Shown here in pieces: positions 43,301-58,300 of a stretch of 64,000 nucleotides of DNA. Each line of letters starts with the position of its first letter. The first letter of the stretch is position 1. The notes under the pieces were generated by a model. The model searched no databases. It saw only the letters and a program-made list of their open reading frames with translations, and was not told the origin of the DNA. Origin of the DNA: Actinernus sp. WN-2022 (taxonomy: Eukaryota; Cnidaria; Anthozoa; Actiniaria; Actinernidae); NCBI GenBank assembly GCA_030867875.1, contig JAOWCC010000577.1, positions 148,730,344 through 148,794,343 on the forward strand, written 5' to 3'. The translations under genes and the position numbers were made by a program.

Positions 43301-46300
43301 TAGTTTAGTGGTAATAGGTTAAGTTGCAGCAATCGGGCTAAACACTCTCACACAGTCCTGAAGAGCTTATTATGCCAAATTTAGAATTTATTCACTTTTT
43401 AACGATTACTATTTTAATATTGTTTATGTAGATTGTTACTCCCGGAGGGGTCGTCCGCGCCGTGTGCTCGCACGTCCGTTGTTCCTCTACTGTTAATTCT
43501 ATCCTGTGGGCAGTGGGGAGCAGCGGATATATTGGCGTATTGTGTGGGCGACCTTTTCTGGAGTGACTGTAATATACCTTGTAGATTATAGTTGGCATAA
43601 CACTAATCTTAAATAATTTTTAATGTACATATCACATACATTTTCATTTTTTACGAGTGTACTATGCATATCTTTGTATTTATTCATTTGGTAAGTGTCC
43701 CCCATTAGCAGTAATGCTAAATTTACATATGACACGTTAATCAGTAAAGTTATTACTATTAATCGGTCCTGATGGCTAATAGTAGGATCCTTACAGATAA
43801 ACCTAGTTGCACGCCTCTGTGTGTTTTCAGTTAGAACAAAATTCCCAATGACAGACCCGAGAGGCAAATCAAAAGTGCGATCTAACTAGTACTGAGTACA
43901 AAAGCGTTAAGGTTTTGCGGTTTGAGATGCTCGAGCAGTTTCTCGTAACGAAACCCATCATTGTGTTAGCATTAGCTACATTTTTTGTTATGTGTTCATT
44001 CCAGGTCAGGTCTTTAGAGATCAAAACTACGATATATGTTTCTAATGTCACGACCGCTACGTCTGTTCCGTTTAGGTTGTAGATGCGATCAGCTAGGCTG
44101 TACCGCTTCAGAATAACACGTAGATTGCTACACTTCAAGGGTTGCAAATGAAGTTCGTTCACCATGGACCATGTACATAGGAGATTTAAAAATCATCTTG
44201 AAGCGCATGTTTGTTTGATACAACAAAATAGAGCGCGCACGTGGCCTTTTAACGTCATTCGTGCTCTGGATATTCTAATAGATCATGGTTATCGACCAAT
44301 CAGAGCGCGCGTTTGGCCCTGTTTATTATATAATTTCCTTTAGACACTGGATGTTAGATGCCATGGGAAGCGAGTTGCAGCTGACAATTTGAGCGCTAAC
44401 CCTTTTTTAACCCACGACTTTAAATGTCAACTGATGCACGTGGGGAGTCGAGATGGGGAAGTGGTTAATTAAGCGCTTTGCCTAGCTCTCACCTCTGTGG
44501 CCCGAGTTCGATTCCCGCAACACGTCGCTATATGTGCGTTGAGGTTGTTGGTAACTCGCCTTTGTTTTTTCTCCGGTTCTCTGGTTTTCCTCCCTCCTCA
44601 AAAAAAACCCAAATTCCAATTCGACCGAAGAATCGTTGTCCTCAATTAGTAGACACTTTCTAGGATCAGCTAGAAGACTAGACACGTAAGTAAAGTTGTT
44701 TATTATTATGAGCCTCCTGCTCCTCCCCCCCCCCCCCCCCTCCCCACCCCCCCCCCCCCCCCCCCCCCCCCCCAAAAAAGCGGTTAGCTCACTCTCATCA
44801 GCGCTTAGTTATTTTAATACGAGTCTAACTTTCCCATCGACGCAGAAGTACACCAATGTTTATAGAATCTAGTTATTATTATAGAGCGGACTTCGTATGA
44901 GTAGACAAGTTGCGGCAACGACTAACGGGGCACGTTTACTGTACGGCATACTGTGACATTGAAATGGTTTCCCTATTGTCTTGTCTTTCTGATCCAATGA
45001 ACTTGCAGAGTTACTGCACGGCACGGTTACGGTACAGCTACTGTCTTACCGTATTTCTTCCCCACTCATAGAGCAGATTTAGTATGATGAGTGGGACAAA
45101 CTATGGCACCGATAACAGCACGGTTACTGTACGGCATGCCGTGACATTGAAATGACTTAGAGCGGATTTCGTATGAGTGGGACAAACTATGGCACTGGGT
45201 TACTGTACGGCATGCCGTGATATTGAAATAGTTAGAGCAGATTTCGTATGAGTGGGACAAACTATGGCACTGATAACAGCACGGTTACTGTACGGCATGC
45301 CGTGATATTGAAATAGTTAGAGCAGATTTCGTATGAGTGGGACAAACTATGGCACTGATAACAGCACGGTTACTGTACGGCATGCCGTGACATTGAAATG
45401 ACTTAGAGCAGATTTAATATGAGTGGGACAAACTATGGCACTGATAACAGCACGGTTACTGTACGGCATGCCGTGATATTGAAATAGTTAGAGCAGATTT
45501 AGTATGAGTGGGACAAACTATGGCACTGATAACAGCACGGTTACTGTACGGCATGCCGTGATATTGAAATAGTTAGAGCAGATTTAGTATGAGTGGGACA
45601 AACTATGGCACTGATAACAGCACGGTTACTGTACGGCATGCCGTGATATTGAAATAGTTAGAGCAGATTTAGTATGAGTGGGACAAACTATGGCACTGAT
45701 AACAGCACGGTTACTGTACGGCATGCCGTGACATTGAAATGACTTAGAGCAGATTTAGTATGAGTGGGACAAACTATGGCACTGATAACAGCACGGTTAC
45801 TGTACGGCATGCCGTGATATTGAAATAGTTAGAGCAGATTTCGTATGAGTGGGACAAACTATGGCACTGATAACAGCACGGTTACTGTACGGCATGCCGT
45901 GATATTGAAATAGTTAGAGCAGATTTAGTATGAGTGGGACAAACTATGGCACTGATAACAGCACGGTTACTGTACGGCATGCCGTGATATTGAAATAGTT
46001 AGAGCAGATTTCGTATGAGTGGGACAAACTATGGCACTGATAACAGCACGGTTACTGTACGGCATGCCGTGATATTGAAATAGTTAGAGCAGATTTTGTA
46101 TGAGTGGGACAAACTATGGCACTGATAACAGCACGGTTACTGTACGGCATGCCGTGATATTGAAATAGTTAGAGCAGATTTTGTATGAGTGGGACAAACT
46201 ATGGCACTGATAACAGCACTGATAACAGCACGGTTACTGTACGGCATGCCGTGATATTGAAATAGTTAGAGCAGATTTTGTATGAGTGGGACAAACTATG

Positions 46301-49300
46301 GCACTGATAACAGCACGGTTACTGTACGGCATGCCGTGATATTGAAATAGTTAGAGCAGATTTTGTATGAGTGGGACAAACTATGGCACTGATAACAGCA
46401 CTGATAACAGCACGGTTACTGTACGGCATGCCATGACATTGAAATTGTTTCCCTATTGTTTTCGTCCTGCTGATCCACTCCAATTACAGAGTTACGGCAC
46501 ATTAAGTTACATTACGGTTACACTACGGACATGCCGTAGTTTGTCCCACTCATACGAAATCTGCTCTACGAGATCTGCTGTACTATGATCAGAACCTTAA
46601 CCACACGTAGGATCCATACGCCACTACATCCGGGACCTGAATGGTGTATTTTCCAATGACGTCATGACTGGCTTTGTGTTGAAAACTTTGTTTCACTTCA
46701 CTTCACTTTTATTTCAATTTACAAATTACATTACAAAGAATCTAACCCACCCACATTTAGCAAATGCTATTCGAGGTGGGGGGTTAGCAAATGTACATGA
46801 GACGATCGTATTAACAATTTTCAAGCAAAAGAAGAACGGAAACAGATCTTAAATTACATAAAGAACTTACAAGCAGAACTGACTGCTAAATAAGTACTAC
46901 TTAAAAACGCCAACAATATAAATCTACTATAATTTACAAGATTTAAAGACTCAGGCAATTTCCTAGTCGTAAATAAGACAGGAAGTTGAATTTAAGGAGA
47001 AGAGCCAAAGATGGAAAAAGTTATGGCTTTGCTACATGTTGCATAATCTGGGCCATATCAACATAATCATCACAAGACGAAAGAACATCAATAAGTAAAC
47101 TTTTACATTTTTTTATAAAGACCGTTTTTTTTACAGAGCGTATTGAGGATGGAATACAATTCCAGACCTTCACTCCAATTGAACAGAATGACTTTGCGTG
47201 AATATTTAACCTTGAACGAGACTGATAAAGATTGCCGCGTGTTCTTGATCTAGTATTATAATTATGAACATCACTTATTCTGGTAAACAATGAAGACATA
47301 TTAATAGGTGATTTACCATTTATAGCATCGTGCATAGTGCAAGCAATATTATGAAAGTAAAGGAAATTAATTGGAAGTATGCCTGATTCAACAAAAAGAG
47401 GGATTGCATGGTCTCTATATTTAGCAAAATTCATCAGACGCACAGCACGTTTCTGAAGAATAAGGAGATGATTAAGATGAGTCTTACTAGCTTGACCCCA
47501 TACCGATATACCATAATGCAGATAGGGGTGCATCAGTGCGTAGTAAATTCTTTGCAGGGTGTGCTTGGAAACAAAGTGTCTAAGTCTAGCTATAATTCCA
47601 ACAATTCTGCTTAACTTAAGCGAAACATATTGAATATGTGATTTCCAAGATAAGTTGGAATCAATGAACATGTTTTTATGGCTGTAGTGCTTTTGACAAT
47701 GTATTACGTCACTTTTAATTCTTAGGATAAACGGTAACGAAGAAGCTTAGTAAATATTACGCTACTATGATTTAGATACTTCTAAATATATATATTGGTC
47801 GCTTATTCGATATTTCCACACAAAAAGCTGTAAACGTTCGATGTGATTTTCTTTACTTTAGATGTGTGCATGAAGATATTGTTTAACGATGGCAAAGGCG
47901 TCGTAGTAAAAGAATGTATAAAATGGCTGTCATCTAGGGACAAACATCTGGAAATATCTGGAGCTCTTGCCTTGGGAAACTTTGGACGAACAGGTACAGA
48001 GATATTATTTTGGTAGCACGGTATTGAAAAGACTGTGAATGGTCTAGTAGGAGTATTTAAACTTCTTTTGTTTATCATTTGTGTCCTGCAGATGAGAACT
48101 GTATCAAACTGGTAGAGATGGGAGCGCACAAGACCCTGTTAAACCATATTCCCGTTGCGCAGCAGAGGACGGTTAGCAGCAATCAATGTGTTTAATCAAA
48201 CTTGCTATTAACATTAAATGATCCCATGAAGGAGACAGCCCCCAGGTCATGTGTGTAAAGTCTAGGAAGACCCGACTCCGATTCCCTGTGTACTCGACGA
48301 TGTTGTGTAAATAAGGAAGAGGACTTCACTCCTCGACACCTGGAATACTCTCCCTTCTTAATTAAGTAGATCTAGGAAATAGTAAAGAAAATATTACGTA
48401 TCCTTTTAATCAAGCGTTAGTGAGGGGACTTTAACTGTTTGAAGCCAATTAACAGCCACCAATCGAACATTGATTACAGACATGCGCAAAGCCGTGACAC
48501 AGCGCCTTTAAACCCGGCCATGTTAGATTTTGCTTCAACTGCATCTTGTATCAATAAATGGTCTTTTTTCTTTTTCTGTTCTAAATTTTCAGGAACCTTT
48601 CAAGCATTTGCAGGCTGTCTTTGGTGCTCTCAAAAATCTTGCTCTTCCAGGTAAATAAGTGACTACTGACAGCAACATGGGCAGCATTAGCGTCACTCAC
48701 TTTGTTCCTAAGAGAACTTATACTTGAGGAGTTTATGTAACCAATGACGCTTTGCTTTCAGTCGCCAATAAGTTGATACTTGTACGAGATGGCTGCCTGG
48801 ATGCTTGTTTATCAATGCTGTCGTCGCAGTCTCCCATCGTGTTAGCCAAGGCACTAGGCACATTATCTGCAATGATGATGGTTCAAAGTAAGTAACTGAT
48901 AAAACCGACACAATAAGTGCGTTAGTGATTCGGAGCGCTTTCCATTTGCATGACTAAACCCGGTATAAATGGTTGATCCTGCTGGAGATATTTCGGAAAA
49001 GAAGGAATACCTTCATTCCGCTTTTTCAATTTTGATCAAAGCGTCCGAAAGTCGCGTACCATTTAAGTAAAGAATAATCAAGTCAAGAAAGTCCGCCATG
49101 TTTGTTTTGTGTGGCCGAAAAGGAGCCGTTAGTGGGGCTACCGTTGTGTGATGATCCTAAAAATGGCAGATGCGAAGGAGACTAGCCGTTTGCGCGGGAA
49201 AAGCAAGTAATATAGAACGGTATTTTTGCCATAGAGAAAACTGAATGAAAAATAGAACTGCACCATGTTTTATCAATCCGGTTAAACACGTGATCAGGCG

Positions 49301-52300
49301 GTACATGTCTCTCTCGGCAATCAGAATTAAGAATCCAAGAACCACTTGCGCCAGAACCGTCTGGTCTGGTGCGAGGAAATCATTCCTGGAAATACAGAGG
49401 CTGAATTTGAAAATGTTGATGTAGAATCGGTTCAAATGGCTTCTTATACAATTTGTTTTTAGTTTTAAACCAGAAACTGAGATATAGTTTGGAAGAACTC
49501 GTTTATTTAGACGCTGTACTGGTGGGCTTGTAAATGTTAACATGATAGAGTCGTTGCAAACTAATTCATATTACGTTGTTATTGGTCATGATTGGGTTAA
49601 CGGACACAAGCGAGAATGGAATGCCTGGCAAAGACGACCCAAGAACGGCTGCGACGGAGACTAACAAATCAATCAATATCAATCACTCAAGCAATCAATC
49701 GATCAATATCAATCACTCAAGCAATAAATCGATCAATATCAATCACTCAAGCAATCAACTTTATTACACACGGTATCCATCATTCATTATACAATGCTCT
49801 CCCAGGGAGCCGTGTGATAACAATTAAGCTAAAAGTAAGTTATTGAAATATTCTCTTGAGCATTAATATATGGTATAATATAAATTACGGGAGCATTCTA
49901 AGAACGCGCGATTTCATTGGCTGCTTAGCGTGCTTGATTTTCTTTTATAAAATAAATTACGGGAGCATCCTAAGAACGCGCGATTTCATTGGCTGCTTAG
50001 CGTGCTTGATTTTCTTTTATAAAATAAATTACGGGAGCATCCTAAGAACGCACGATTTCATTGGTTGCTCAGCCTGCTTGATCAGTTTTCTTATAATGCA
50101 CACTCGAGCATTTATTTCCGCGTAGATAGAATTTTATATAATTAAACAAATAGAAGATGGTTCTCCTATGTCCTATAACTAAAGAATGCACTTTCGAGAT
50201 CTTGAAAAGCTGCTAAATACCTTCGCGTTCGTTCGTATATCCGCAGTTTTTCAAGACCTCGAGCGTGCATTATTTTGTTATAGAACATGGAGAACCATCT
50301 TTTATTTGTTAAATATGGCAAGCGCTGCCTGTCGGTGTCAATTGGAGGAAAATATGTCATGTAACTACGTTCATCATACGACACAATGCAATTTCAGCTA
50401 TCGTCTGATGCAGTACAAAGTATAAGTCCTGTAACTACGTTCATCATACGACACAATGCAATTTCAGCTATCGTCTGATGCAGTACAAAGTATAAGTCAT
50501 GTAACTACGTTCATCATACGACACAATGCAATTTCAGCTATCGTCTGATGCATTGCGCATTTTGTGTACCAATATCGTGACAGTCTAATTCACAGTAGTT
50601 TTGTAACGCTATCATTTGTAACGCCTACAATGTTCTACGTGCCGTACGTGACAGGCTGGTTTCGAAAATATGGCTAACTAGTCTTTGTAAAAACTAGTGT
50701 ACTGCCCCGTCTCCGGCGAAGATGCGACACACTGGACTTTATAAACATTAATATGGATATGGTAACCGCCGTGAGAAGCGACGTATAGCTGACGTCTCAA
50801 GCCGGCCAGAGCTATAGCGCTAGCGCACCAAAAACGTCAACTGCAACTCGCTTCCTACGGTGGTTATTAGCATATCTTTATCAACTGCCAGTGATTTAGA
50901 ACCAGTCGCACAGGTACTTGGAATCGCAGAGTGTTCTTTCAAGCGAGATCCATCAAGAAAGACATGTACAAACCTCTGAGATTTCTCGGTAATTGATGCA
51001 CCAGCTTAGGAATCACCAAGTTGAAGCACAGCAACGCCAAACAACGATAACAAACACAGCACTGTTAGTAGTGACTAGATCTATCCTAGTACTGCATGAT
51101 ACGACAGAAGCACGATTTTCAGTTGTACAAGGGTATTTTTTCACTTTCGGCACTCAAGTCTGGTAGGCATGGATACGATGTAGGATTTAAGAAAAAGCAC
51201 ATTTACTTGATACTTTATCCGCTTTTTATTGTCGTTAGGGTCGGACAAGGGCCAAAATTCGGAGACAGGTATGCAAGTATGCTCAACATGTGGGGTTATT
51301 ATCTTCCAGTAACATATGCAGTTAGTTTTATTTCCTGTCTGCAGGTGACATGCGCAGTCAACCTCGTTCCCATGGGTCTTTTCGCGGCTAACCAAGATGG
51401 CGCTGAAAGTACTTTCGATGCTATCTTGCATTAGGCACGCAAAGACCTCTGGATGTTGATGCATAGCAAATCGTATTTTTGCCCGTCTTCAGGTGAAATG
51501 GGCGGCTCATGTTGTCTAGCATACCTTTAGATGAGCCCTCTGTTTTGCATGCCAGTCTTTACAACTCCTCTGTAGATTGTGTAATTTATCTGTCGTTCAC
51601 ATCCGTAGTGAATCGCGAAACAGATGCTACCAGTAGGATTTCCTCGGATTTCTTTAGAGTGGATTTCGCATATGAGTGAAGGAAATAAGGCGAGTCGTAG
51701 TCATTCCGTTACCTTGCCGTCCGTCATCTCTCTGCAATTTGATTGACCAGAAGCTCAAAACCTCAGTGAAGCCATTTCACTTCATTTCATTGTACTGTAC
51801 CTTGACACACGGTCCTTACGTTTTCACACTCATACGAAATCCATGCTATCACAAAATGAGGACTTGATGGCTCTTTTGAATGTTAGCCACCCTGTTCATC
51901 ATACTATTTTTCGCGTGAGGGCTGACGCTGGCTGGACACTCCATATATCGCCCTCTCCCTCGTACTCAGTTCATTTGCAACATCGCTAGAGGCATACTAC
52001 TGTACAGATACATCATCAAATCCATTTTCAATGTTATAAATATCATCTCACGCCGTGTTTTGTCATTATGTATACAGGTGACATCGCCAATAGGATTGTT
52101 AACGCAAAGGGACAGATAGAGGTGTTGGTTCGCCTGAGTAAAAGCACTGGATATGAGGATGTGAGGACGGAAGCCAGCCGATTGTTAGCTCTCTTGGTCA
52201 AACAAGGACAAACTCCAGGTGAGTGTTGCTATCGGCACCTTGGACATCCTTCAGCAGTCAAGTTTAGACCACTAACAACATCTACTTATGTTGGCACTAC

Positions 52301-55300
52301 ATATGATTCTTAATCAATCAGTAGGCAAGATTCGTATTCTCACCGACGAGCTAGAATGACATCATTTCTAATGCCAAATAGCTTTTAACAAATTCACCTG
52401 CATGAGCCTCCATTGAGTGCTCGTTGAAAATACGAAAGTTGCCTATTGTGTAGAGTCGCTGTCATTGTGTTTGTGTCATGGTCCAGTAAATGGCTACGTA
52501 ATACATCATAAGATTAAGTGCCCTCTTAAATTCCTCAACGCATAACTTTATAAATGAACCAGTTTGCATAGTCAAAAGTCCCAAACTTATGTGCACTTTA
52601 TGCAACATGGCTCCGGCCGTCAACTCAACATGCAATCGTTAATCAATCTTATTTGATAAAAATAATTGTCATATGGTTCAATTAGATTAACAAACTTCAT
52701 GGTATAGATTGTAAAACAGTCCCATCTTATTCTTCAACATAAAACTTGATAAATGAACCAGTTTGAATAGTCAAAAGTCCCAAACTCATGTGCACTTTAT
52801 GCAACATGGCTCCGGCCGTCAACTCAACATGCAATCGTTAATCAATCTTATTAGATACAAATAATTGTCATATGCTTCAATTAGATTAACAAACTTCATC
52901 ATGGTAGATTGTAAAACAGTCCCTTTCGTATCGTGAAAATCAGTCGAGAAACAGGGCTATGACAACAGATTTCACGGTGAAAAGTATATTATTCTCAGCA
53001 TTCTCTCCCTTGCGCATTCATGAGACTGGGAGCCGCCAGTCGCTAACGGCGGACTACCCTACAATTCTGACAGCAGAGGCCAACAGAAGTGACACACCCA
53101 AACTCAAAGAACCCCACCCAAACTAAGACGGAGAATGGAATCCAGTAAGCCTATCCCATAGCGCAGCTATTGGTTCTCACGGCGCGTGGGAACGCAGAGA
53201 CAAACCGCTTTAGGAGGTGGAGATCAGAGTATTACGCCGTCGCGGTAGAGGAGGCACTGTCGTCTACGGATAACAGGTCGGACGGGCTTCCGGTACGAAG
53301 GACTTCAGCAATCTTCATATATAATACAGAGCGGTGCCTTTGTTGCTCCACCAAACGTGACTCATTATGTCTGCCAACTGCGAACCCGGCAAGGCTAGGG
53401 TTATAGCTGAACCGGCCCTACAACTGTGGAGGGTTTCACCCTCGTCTAACCGCGTTTCCTTTAGGTAGGCTTTTAACCGGAACTCAGCCGCTGAACTGGC
53501 AGACGGTTTGTCAAGAATATGACCATTAGAGTTGGTAGGCCTGAAAAGGTAACTGTTGGAAAGGTTCACGTCAGGCTACTGCAACGTATGATGATAACTT
53601 CTTTAAAGCCTGAGTAAGAGAGTGCGATCGAGCGCCCTGTATGTTCCAAGAGTGGATAAGCATCTGGATGTCCACAAACGCGTCTACCCAGGGAGGGGTC
53701 TTTGATGGTGCGAGCATACGTGACAAGCACATTATTGAGAGCGAGAGTCTCCTTCGAGGATATATCGGCGGCAAGAGGGGAAACGTCCCAATAATCATAA
53801 ATGTTTACGTGGACAGCTTCTGGGCTGAGGGGTTTTCCCCACGGAAACGATTACGCGTCGGGGCAAAGCCTTATATGGGCATGTTTCTCAGAGCGGCAGG
53901 GAAGAAAACCATTCCACGACTGCAGGAAAAAACATTGTTCCAGTTCCAGATGTAGCGCCTTTGAAATCTTACTCGAGGAACGAGTAGAAAGAGAAATGGC
54001 CAAGTTAATCTCGTTAGTATCAAACCTGGCCGCCGCAACAGCAGGCTAACCCAGCCCGAACAAATCCTTGCTAACAAATCAACCGATCAGGAAAGCGACG
54101 GTCACTCCTGCGGAAGCAACGAGGAGCAATTTGACCAACTTTCCCGCAACGGAAACAAACGACACGCGGGCGAGACGGGGCCGAGGTGGCAGACGGGGCC
54201 GAGGTGGCAGGCGAGACCTTGGACGCCGGAGAACGTCTTGTCGATCTTTGCTGCGGCGTCAAGAATTCTGGAATATTCCTTATCGGCCAATAGGGCTGCG
54301 TAGTAGGCTCGAAACTGGTCGGTAGGAACCGACAACTTATCACGGCCGGAGAGTGGCAGCAATATTATCATACGTGTGGGCTTGCTTATCGGTGGCCACC
54401 TTCGCCGCTACGGCCAGCTGATCAACCAATCGTAGGGCCTCATACATATCAAAGTCGACCGGACGTCAAAAGCCGTATCGGGTGATGCGCTGAAGGAGTG
54501 CAGGGACATCAGGACGAACCTGAGCATCTTCCAGGGATTGAATGCGGGTAGTAAGCTGGGTCGAGGTCCGCCTAGGCATGAGCGGACAAAAATAATATAA
54601 ACACGCAGCATAGCATCATGCATTCAACAGTCCATAGTGCACAGTCCATAGTGCATTCAACAGTCCATAGTCCATAGTCACTGGTTAGTTGGTAGAGCAC
54701 GGTTTAGAGTGCGGAAGGTCGGGGGTTCGAACCTGGCCGCGTCCTTGGGCAGGGACGTTTATAACTGAGCCGTTGGCCTTGTCTCCTTCTACTTCTAACC
54801 AGTATTTGAAGAGGACGTGAAAGAACCTGTTGTACTACTCGAAAAAGAGAAGGGGATTGTCACCCGGTACAGCAGCCTGGCCATTGTACTAACCACACAC
54901 TCAACATTGTAAACTGCGTGGCTGCCATTGGCGCCCTAACAGCAGTCCGAAAAATTCACTGACGGGATATGTCAACAAAATGTAAAGCGCCTTGAAACTG
55001 TGGTATATGGCGCTATATAAATATGGCCTATTATATTATTATTATAGTCCATAGTCCATAGTGCACCGTCCATAGTGCATAGCATCATGCATTCAACAGT
55101 CCATTCGGACAATAGGGCTACAAGCCAGAATGAAATGAAAAATATAATGAAATAAACATATGAGAGCCAATCATGCAAACCTATGAAGGTCTAGATAGCA
55201 CATCTCCCACAAGACAATGTGAAGACTTGCCCGTACTTCTAGAGAGACGCTAAGGACAAATTGAAATTAAATTACGATTTCCTATTGTATTGATTGACCA

Positions 55301-58300
55301 AAGTCGTGAAATGCTTAGCAAACAAAACATTACTGAGAATGACAGTCAGTATGGTGTTAATGCACTACGACTTGGAACAATAAGCAGCTACGATTTAGCA
55401 CCGGACTATACATGTAAAGGACCTGTTACGCCGTATAAACAAGCTGCCAAGGAGCCTAGTTGTTCCACCAGCTAATTAATCCGGCGTAATATGAGTGCAA
55501 AGACGGGGGCAGAGAAAATAATGTATTGAGATGTATGTATATATGAAGCCCGTTTTTTGGAGAGCTATGAATACGATGAGTACATGTACGCCCACGTGAC
55601 TCCTATAGCCGGTGGAAGACTGTGCCCAGATATATAGCGGTTAAATAAATAAAAAACAGGGTCGCATGGGAGAACAGAGCGATCTCCTATCTAAAACAAA
55701 CAAGTGAAGGTAAGTATGCGAGCAGGCTGGTTACAGCATGCTCCAACGGCCTAGTACTACAGAAGACACTATGAAAAACACGCAAGAGAAAATCTCGTCT
55801 TGAAATTCGACGGAAACTGTGAATGTAAAAGAAAGAGGGAATCCGGCTGCCATCCCCCTAAAAACAGGGACAAAAAACTATAAATCTATAGGAAAACGGG
55901 GGATGGCAGCCCTGGCGCCCAGTAATCCGGGAGAGTCATCAGACTCTTCCAGGCACCACCATCATAAAAAGTGAACTAATTAATGTAAACGAAAAAAGAA
56001 AAAGAGGTCCCATTCTCTGAAAAACAAAAATAAAGACAGGCGAGGTAAAATAGCGACGAGGAAACCGAACATAACCTGGACTAAAGGAACCGCTAGTCTG
56101 CAGCTTAAAAGCAAGCGAAACAAAAAACCGATTGAGAGTATTCCGTAAATAAGGCTAGCGACTGAACATCCCTAATGTAGGAACGGAGGCAAACAGTGGA
56201 GAAATCAACAAGACAAGTAAATAAGCTGTGAAGAAACGCTAATCGCAACCAGGGGATGTCGGGAAACAACAAAGTCGACGATTATGATGCAGACTAAAGC
56301 CACTCACGAGGAAAATATAAACAGTAACTCGACAAACTCGAAGCGTGCGAGGCCAAGCATGCAGCAACTCTCGAGGCAATTAACAATGATAACTCGAGAA
56401 ACCCGAAGTGTGCGTAGGAAATAACAGTAACGCGACAGAAACCCGATGTTGGTGAGGTAAAATCGCATCACCTTGTGAGGCAAATAATAATAACAATAAC
56501 CTGACAACCCCGACGTATGTGAAGCAAATAATAGCACCTCATGAGGTAAATAACAATAACCTGACAACCCCGACGTATGTGAAGCAAATAATAGCACCTC
56601 ATGAGGCAAATAATAATAATAACAATAACCTGACAACCCCGACGTATGTGAAGCAAATAATAGCACCTCATGAGGCAAATAATAATTATAGCGACTTGAT
56701 AAACCCGATGTTTGTGAGACAAATATTAACAGCTACTCATGAATGAGGCAAATAGTAATTATAACAACGCGAGAAACCAAATCAACCGGGCAGAGTAAAT
56801 TGAAACATAATTATTGAGTAAATTTCGCCGAAATACAGTTTCAGTTTATTTCGCACTATTTACAACACAATAATTACATATACAAAGATAGCCAATTGTA
56901 AAAAAGGTAAATGAAATTGTAAGATTAAATAAATAATAGAAATGTGTGCAGTGGTCGAAGGAGCGAAAGCTTTCCAGTCAACCACTGCAAACAACATGAG
57001 GTTGGTCATGATGTAAAGGAAGTATATGTGAAAATACTACGATCGATCTAGGCAGAGCCTAAAATGAAATAAAGTCAAATTCGTACACAGCCCGCGAAGC
57101 AAAACGGCTTAAGATAAAAGCAGGGCTAAATAAATATTAAAAGGTACCAAAACAACGTACAGCCCGCAAAACCAAAACGGCGTTCGTTCTTGGCAGGGCC
57201 AAAATGAATAAATAAATATGAAGATACGAAAACGCGGACACAGCCCGCGAAAACCAAACGGTGTACGCTATAAGCTGGGCTAGAACATAAACATGACTAT
57301 ATCGCAACATATGCAAGCGTACAGCTCGTGGAGCTAACGATATAACTAGCTGAACTAAAAGGATTGAGTGAGCTGAATGCAGGGATTGTTCCTGCCAGCA
57401 ATGTAAATCTATTATTTGTTTCCTTATGTTTTTCGACTTCGGTTGATAATTTATTATTTGTTTCTTGATCGGCCCTGACAGCCACCTCAGTGTAAAGCAT
57501 ATAGCATTACTAGTGAGTAATAAACAGCAACAGGGACTGATAACATACATACCAGCTACGGAACGGACGAAAATATCAGGCGATCGTAATATAGTATCTA
57601 AACAAATAAACTGAACCTCAAGAGTGGTTAAATCCGATAACAGTGGCTGCGGGTCCGTTGGAACTGGTTGAACGGCTGGGGAAACTTGAGCTGGTTGAGC
57701 TCCTGAAGGAACTTGAGCTGCCTAGACGGCTGGAGAAAACTCCTGGAGGAACTTGATTTGGTTGAACTCCTGGAGGAGCTAGAGCTGGTTGAACTCCTGA
57801 AATAACGGCCTGAGCAGCCGAAACATTTCTAACTGGAACTTGAGGTGCATCGTCATGCATGGTCGACGTGCAGAGCTTCGCTTCTCCGACAGAATGGGAC
57901 CGTTCTCCTTTTATACGCGCGAGGAGAGACCGCTGAGAACGCGTGTGAACGCGGTCAGAAGACACCCCTTTCCTCTGGCCGCGTGGCCCTATCATTCTGC
58001 TAACTGCTCGTCCTGTTTCTCGACTGATTTTCGTGACTGTTTTACAGTCTAACTTCATGGTTGACGGGACCTGTTGCACTTTTATTACTGATAAGATTTC
58101 GTTTCAAGTGCGGTAACCGTCATGCCGGTCTAATGTACTTACTTCTAACTATTGTCTCATTCACAGAGATCAGTAATAAAGTGATCACATGTGGAGGACT
58201 TCCCTGTATTATTGAAATCGTGACGTCACCCAAAATTATCGTTCAGAACGAGGCTCTTATCGCAATGTGTGTTCTAGCTTCAACTGTTAAAGGTATGTGG

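Noticed and set aside
49157..49543. 128-codon minus-strand frame in RAP1GDS1 intron 11
   Set aside because: No recognised domain and no flanking splice sites of note.
51096..51464. Overlapping 107-112-codon frames on opposite strands
   Set aside because: Mutually overlapping, without motifs; likely chance openness.
53641..53955. 104-codon plus-strand frame
   Set aside because: It is antisense to the RNase H-like sequence of the DIRS remnant, which explains its openness.
57618..58079. 153-codon minus-strand frame rich in Ser, Pro and Gln
   Set aside because: Low complexity with no domain; it ends near RAP1GDS1 exon 13 on the other strand. It may belong to a mobile element but evidence is too thin.
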